In this document: positions 59,027 to 64,000 of the stretch, in pieces
How positions within the stretch are numbered: the first letter of the stretch is position 1
How the letters are laid out: each line of letters starts with the position of its first letter
Assembly (NCBI RefSeq): GCF_026914185.1
Contig: NC_070575.1
Coordinates: 4,048,001 to 4,112,000, forward strand
Source of the DNA: Puccinia triticina
Taxonomy: Eukaryota > Basidiomycota > Pucciniomycetes > Pucciniales > Pucciniaceae
DNA length: 64,000 nt
Direction of reading: 5' to 3'
Program-made: the position numbers and the translations under genes
The notes under the pieces: model-generated
Told to the model about the DNA's origin: nothing
The model's input: the letters and a program-made list of their open reading frames with translations, nothing else
Database searches by the model: none

Positions 59027-60124
59027 CACCAGGGGAGATATGTTCCCACTCCCCAGGGAGTGCCAGAGCTGAATTTTATGTGAGTTTTGGTCGGATGTGA
59101 GCCTGATGTGGATTAGTAACTCATCCCCAAAATAGTAAATTGGATGGGGAAGTTAGTGAAAAGTCAGTCACAATTGATTTGGAAGTCAACACAATGTTGT
59201 GTAGAATTCTTTTGTTTTCTATGTACAACTGTAGGAAGAAATATGATGAAATGATATTTCACCAAAGTCCAACTCATCAATTGCTCCTGTTTACTGATTT
59301 TTAAGGATAGCAAAGCAAAATTCCCATTCTCAAAAGTAATTCCTCCAAAAAAATGGGTTTCTTGTAATTCACATTATATGCCCTGATGTACAAAATTAAA
59401 CTAAAAGTCAACTTGGTATTATTGGGTTTAGATTTTTGGAATGTGGTAATGTTGCAGTCATTGAAATTGAAACCCATTTTATTGGAAATGCGGGAATTAA
59501 TTTGAATTTGGCTGATAAAAATGACAAAAAGCTGTTTTAATAGGGTGAAAGTCTGAGTTAAGTCAAGGTTGGATTGCGGTGCCAATTCACTTTGGCCATA
59601 TATCCTGTCCTCTTCACAAAAATGATCTAGTGAATTTTGTATTTTTTTGCTTTTCAAAATTCACATGTGCACATGCAAGTTAACCTTTTTGCACTTTGCT
59701 AATAGTCACCCTGATGTACGCGCGTACATTGAGGTGGAAATATCACAGGATGGGCCTTTCACAGCCACATGAAAAGTAAAAAAATTGTTTTGAGACACCA
59801 ATTGTCCCCCTGATGTACGCGAGTACATGAGGGGGAAAAAATCACAGGCTGGGCCTTTCACATCTCCATGGAAAGGACACACTGGTCATGGAGCCAAGAA
59901 AGGACTATATTCTGGATGAGTTCTGGATGAATTATAGATGAGTCCTGGATGATTTTTTGGCAAGTTATAGTTTATTTCAGGATGATTTCCAACTGATTTC
60001 CACGCTGACTTCCAGTCTTGTTCATACCTATTCAATATTGCTTTACCAAAGGCCTCCAGCACAGTTATGGAAAAAAGTTACGGTAAGGCACTCCCTGGGG
60101 AGTGGGAACATATCTCCCCTGGTG
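59027..60124. mobile_element. non-autonomous CACTA-like element with perfect 38-bp terminal repeats
   Basis: The left end 59027-59064 starts CACCAGGGGAGATATG and is repeated exactly, inverted, at 60087-60124. ACA lies outside each end, which fits the 3-bp target duplication of CACTA-type elements. The 1.1-kb interior has only short frames and no transposase motif, so it would depend on an enzyme made elsewhere. Confidence 0.7.
59703..59880. repeat. imperfect tandem pair, each unit with a TGATGTACGC palindrome
   Basis: Two units of about 104 bp begin near 59703 and 59807. Each starts with a palindrome around GTACGCG, then GAGG(T/G)GGAA, then ATCACAGG and TGGGCCTTTCACA. They lie inside the element at 59027-60124. 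The palindromes loosely resemble the 38-bp family elsewhere in the window. Confidence 0.6.
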
Positions 60125-61257
60125 ACAGATACCTTACAAGGAATACTGAGTCCCAAAGATAGCATTTGTTGGTCAAAAGGATACATTTGCGTCAGAGTAA
60201 AGTTGAATTCACATGTGATAAGGAAGGGCCTACCTGGCTTGCTCCCATCTGGATCCCAATTGAGTTCCCCCGCATTGTAATAACTGGGGTTCTGTTTCCA
60301 GTCTCATGAATCTTTCCTTCTAGCGGGTAGATGGCCTAGATACATGAAGGACAAAAAGGTTTTAAAGTCAAATTTGGCATGGATTAGTGATCAAAATCAT
60401 TGAACAAGCCAAATTTGCAACACCGCCACAATCAGGATGTGTCTGAAAGAGGAGAAGTAGTAGTAAGGTGTTACCTGGATGACCGGTGCTCTGGAGTCTG
60501 TACCATCCATTTTCCCCAGGTCCCTCTAACTCTAAACCTATTTTGAGGAACTTGAATCTTGATTTTGGATGGCATGGATTAACAACAAGATGAAATACTG
60601 ATTTCAAAATACCCAGGCATACATGAGGAATGGTGTCATAGAGTGATGGTCCAAGGATGGGCAGTTATCCAGATGAAAATCTGGCTGAAACTGACTGTAA
60701 AAAGCTGTAGAGATGTGCAATAGAGTTTTTATTGTATGTTTGTGTTGCTTGATAGTCCTCCTAACATATATTCATTGTACTTACATATTGGCTCACTGGC
60801 TGCTTTTTAATCATTAAATCTAGGGCAAAAATTCAGTTATTTGTAACTATTTGGTTGGATAACTAATTTTAGGTTTCTGTTCAGGGATAATTTTTTACAG
60901 AGGTAAAGCCTGTGTCTCCAAAGTTGAAAAAATGATTCATTATAACCACATAAAGCTTTGTTTTATTTGAATTGCCAATAAACAAAGATATAGGCCACCA
61001 AAATCTAACTTACAAATGAAATTAATGGATAACTCGATAATGTAACTGCCCACCCTCTCAGTCAGTGATTGGGGTGAGAAATGACTTAATCTCAAACGTA
61101 ATCTGAAGTGTGAAGAGGAAAAACACCTATTAAGCAACTACAAAATTGAGTCAAATTTGAGACCTCAGGGTACAAACAGTGCGTCTTGGTTATCAAAAGT
61201 CTATGATAAAACCAATGTTTGTGCCCAAAAGAAATAGTACGACAATCAGTGTAAGAT
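60125..61257. other. AT-rich intergenic stretch
   Basis: I see no supported gene and no clear repeat here. Confidence 0.4.
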
Positions 61258-61969
61258 TCATGAAAGTATCTTAAATTCTAACCTGTTTTTAGACACATTG
61301 ATATCTCCAATCAAGTGAGGGTGATCTGGGTCCAAGCGTGACCTCTTCTGCAATATATAAAAAGCATCTGCATCATCACGCGGGAAAAGATGAGGAAACT
61401 TCTCCTCTACCGCTTCTCTCAGCTCCCACGAAAGTGATACTGGGAAGGTGTCCATTTGACTTCGAATGACATCAGCAGATGATCCTCTTCTTCTGTTGCT
61501 TGATATACAAGTATTCCAGCTCTTCGGGATATCATTGGTGGAGTAAGACCTGTTTCTGGCTCCTGATTGAATAATATGACGCCGAAGATGATGTCCTATA
61601 AAACCTCGTCCTCTGATTTCGACACTTGCTACCTGCGATGGTACTTGTTTTCCTTGATCTAGACTGTAAGCTGAAGCTTGAGCTCCGATATCATGTCAGG
61701 ACTGTTACGGCAAAAACCTGAGATAGGCATGATGGATAGTTGGAAAATGCAGTTTATAAAAGGAACTCACGATGTTTACCGTGGTATAGCGTAGGCACTT
61801 AAAATTCAAACGTCTCCAGCTCTGGATTGATGGCACCTTCATTAGCAGATGCTTGAAGGGCGTCTTCGGTTTCTGGAATGTACAATGTTTCAGAGACGAT
61901 ACCAGAGTGATCAGCCATCTCCAATAACATTGAATGTTCATCATCGGCAATAAGTGATGAGGAATTCAT
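61258..61969 (-). CDS. possible uncharacterised gene or gene fragment
   Basis: On the reverse strand an ATG at 61969 opens a frame reading MNSSSLIADDEHSMLLEM and continues to a stop near 61799. Further on, a long open stretch down to 61258 reads RGRGFIGHHLRRHIIQSGAR, FPVSLSWELREAVEEKFPHL, FPRDDADAFYILQKRSRLDP and HPHLIGDINVSKNR. The two parts look like exons of one protein, but a TGA before the second part and the lack of a clean splice leave the structure open. The stretch may be a decayed copy of a repeated family. No domain is recognised. Confidence 0.3.
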
Positions 61970-62931
61970 GTCAACCGTGTCATAAGAAACCGGGGAAATA
62001 ATTCGATGAGCACTGGTTGTACTTCACGCGAGTGATAATCGGGGAACTAACCCTACACTGTGCAGTATGCTTTGTATATTTAAGTACGGCCAAAATTGTA
62101 TCCGATGCCCATCACCACCACCGCTTATTTTCGTATGTTCCCTCCAACATAATTTTCATTTTCCTTGCCTCAGCTCACCATTCACCTACACCTGCTTTGC
62201 AAAACATTGGGTTGGCTAGGTACACAAGCTTTTCCCTCTGGCTTGAAAAACACCAAACAATAAAAAAACAAAAGGTATATAAAAGCATTGTAGCCCGCCT
62301 TCAGATCCTTTCAGGTACAAGTCTGGCCATATTTATCATACTCTGTAAAATAGGAATAGGGCGAGAAGCTGCTTAAAACTTAAAGCCACTCTGGAGGAGG
62401 GCCAGCCTCCAGGGAGGGCCGGGTCTCGACTCTCGAGTCTGGTCGCGCTTCGGGGTCGCGGCGCCGGGGACCCCCGCAGATGTTGGTTTAGACCCGAAAA
62501 GCGCAGGGAAATCTAGCTTTTGGGTCTGCCTCTATGTACACTTTTAGATCTGGGAGGTGATGTCGACGACTCGGTTGCACAGCACAGCCCAGGAAAGCAC
62601 CCTCAAAGACTACCAAGTTCCATATTTCCTACGTCAAAGATCATAAACAACCGGTTTGGGACAAACTTTGTAGGTTTCATTGGTTGTCGCTCTGTCCTCG
62701 GCCCCGCCACATTTCGAACTCTCCACGGCGACGGTGACCTTTCGGCCGAGTAGATTAAGTTAGGACGTGGAACAACCACGTTCGTTTGATCTTGAGGTAT
62801 GTACGTCTTCTGTCCACGACTCCACAGCATCCACATATGTGCTGTGCAACATATCATTAGCTGAGGATGCTTGTTTGGATCAATCGAAACAGGCCCAGGA
62901 GTATAAACATTCGTACGGCCTTAGAGTGAAG
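61970..62931. other. intergenic stretch with a GC-rich repeat block
   Basis: No gene is supported. Positions 62395-62764 are GC-rich (GGTCGCGCTTCGGGGTCGCGG and similar words) and end with TTAAGTTAGG at 62755-62764. The block resembles those at 25211-25672 and 52740-52842. Confidence 0.45.
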
Positions 62932-64000
62932 ATGTCAGCGAGATCAACACAGACGTGAGTCGGATGGAAACATGTATGCTCCAGCAATATAACGACCCAA
63001 ATCTTGATGCTCTAGACTTAAACCGCTTGCTGGTCGTTGGATTCATCATCCAGTTCAGCCGGCACCACAGATGGGATCCATGGCTCGCCCTCGATAGACT
63101 TCACCCATGAATCCACCACTTTGTACGAGCCCGAGGCGGACCGACGCGTGCACCAGCAGCAGCCAGATACGGAGCACGAGAGCTACGCGGCTCGTCTGAA
63201 GGCGCCCGACAAATCTCAGGAACTGCTGGCCTACCTCGTCTTCTTCATCCTTGGCTCCTCTTTCCTCCTCCCATGGAACTCGATGCTCGTTTCGACCACC
63301 TACTTTGGTTCCCGTCTGGCCGGTCATCGGTTCCAGTTCAACTACATGAATTGGATTACCGTCGTCTTCACTATCGCCAACGTCGTCTTCATCTCTCGTG
63401 CCACCTCTACACAGCAAAATAACGTATGTCTGTCCAGTCCAGTGTGATCTCCAGTCAACCGCTTCATTTTCTAGTCTGCTAAATTTGTAACGGGCCAACC
63501 GATTTTAGAAAAACCCCACGATTCGTATAACCATGTCTCTGTTGCTCATCACCTCTCTCTCCATCATCCTCTTGATTTCGACCCGATACATAGTATTCGA
63601 TCCGAGTTGGTTTTTCGGATTTTTAATAGCTGTGACGCTTGCTGAAGCGTTAGGGTCCTCGTATCTACAAACAAGCGTCATCGGACTCTCGGCATGGTTT
63701 GGATCAACTTATCTGCAGGCCATCCTATCCGGACAAGGTGCAATTGGAGTGCTAGTCAGCATGGTCCAATTATTGGTGAATATCAAGGAACTCGATTCCG
63801 GTCCATCAAACCCTGGCGACACGGCAGGACATATCCGACAGAGCTCGTATACGTTTTATGGGCTATGTACCGGATTCTCTATCCTTGCGTTGCTCTGTTT
63901 TCTGGTATTGCTCAAACTACCGATTTACAAACTGGCCATCGAACGAAAACATTCAGCAAGAAATTCACACCAAGACTCAAGACGTGAAGATTCAGTTGAA
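62932..64000 (+). CDS. equilibrative nucleoside transporter (ENT/SLC29), 5' part
   Basis: ENT proteins carry nucleosides across membranes by facilitated diffusion; fungal members such as Fun26 act in the vacuole. A short first exon (62932-62954, MSARSTQ) joins 63054-63423 across a 99-nt intron, restoring the frame in phase 2. An 85-nt intron then leads to exon 63509, which is open to the window end. The hydrophilic N-terminus is followed by the first membrane segment AYLVFFILGSSFLLPWNSML with the family motif PWNSM. Further segments include ITMSLLLITSLSIILLI and FGFLIAVTLAEALGSSYLQ. The family motif around SYLQ is followed by YLQAILSGQGAIGVLVS. The large loop begins at VNIKELDSGPSNPGD. The C-terminal half lies beyond the window. 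Confidence 0.8.

Noticed and set aside
63055..63498. Reverse-strand frame of 147 residues opposite the nucleoside transporter
   Set aside because: It lies wholly over transporter exon 2, its intron and a few bases before exon 3, and has no motif of its own.
1..64000. CRISPR arrays or bacterial operon signals
   Set aside because: The tandem repeats here lack unique spacers of even size, and the intron-rich genes show that the DNA is eukaryotic.

Overview
The window looks like nuclear DNA of a basidiomycete, most probably a rust fungus (Pucciniales, Puccinia-like). The genes carry many short GT-AG introns (mostly 50-130 nt). The repeat load is very high. Several protein types known to be expanded in rusts sit side by side: RAD5/16-type SNF2 ATPase, Tnp2/Plavaka-like transposase, RecQ-like helicase, DUF6589-type protein, BED/hAT transposase and a small secreted protein. 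All exon joins below were worked out by eye from frame continuity and splice signals. Family names come from recognised motifs, not from a search.

Region 1 (0.4-18.3 kb) looks like accessory DNA. It holds an SNF2 ATPase (466-2661), a spliced reverse-strand gene (2841-3945), a reverse-strand gene fragment (5403-5842), a 1071-residue Tnp2/Plavaka-like transposase (6481-9852) and a gene behind it on the same strand (10222-11941) that is a distant paralogue of the 2841-3945 gene. Then come a 773-residue unknown gene (13874-16406) and a convergent unknown gene (17119-17847). Seven palindromes of exactly 38 bp (4153, 4295, 12129, 12215, 12930, 13281, 18232) lie between and around these gene groups and nowhere inside them. 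I see this as the most unusual feature of the window.

Region 2 (18.3-28.9 kb) is mostly gene-poor. It holds small inverted-repeat elements, a candidate secreted effector (22470-23097), a decayed hAT transposase cut off by a GC-rich block (24624-25672), an AT-rich unknown gene (26538-28022) and a TA-flanked foldback MITE (28361-28517).

Region 3 (28.9-38.8 kb) is host-like. It holds a CUE-domain protein resembling Cue5 (28875-30851), a secreted GH5-like protein that appears to lack both catalytic glutamates (32984-34763) and S-adenosylmethionine synthetase (37161-38793).

Region 4 (39.9-52.3 kb) is mobile. It holds a composite repeat with a minisatellite (39901-41340), then a complete Copia retrotransposon (41719-47044) with identical 246-bp LTRs, a 5-bp target duplication, one intact 1430-residue polyprotein, a half-tRNA-type primer site and a tRNA-like sequence inside each LTR. 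A RecQ-like helicase (47264-49506) follows, convergent with a DUF6589-like gene broken by one in-frame TGA (49668-52268).

Region 5 (52.3-64 kb) has a myotubularin-type phosphoinositide phosphatase (53732-56965), a long repeat-rich stretch with a CACTA-like element bounded by perfect 38-bp terminal repeats (59027-60124), and the 5' part of an equilibrative nucleoside transporter gene that runs off the window (62932 onward).
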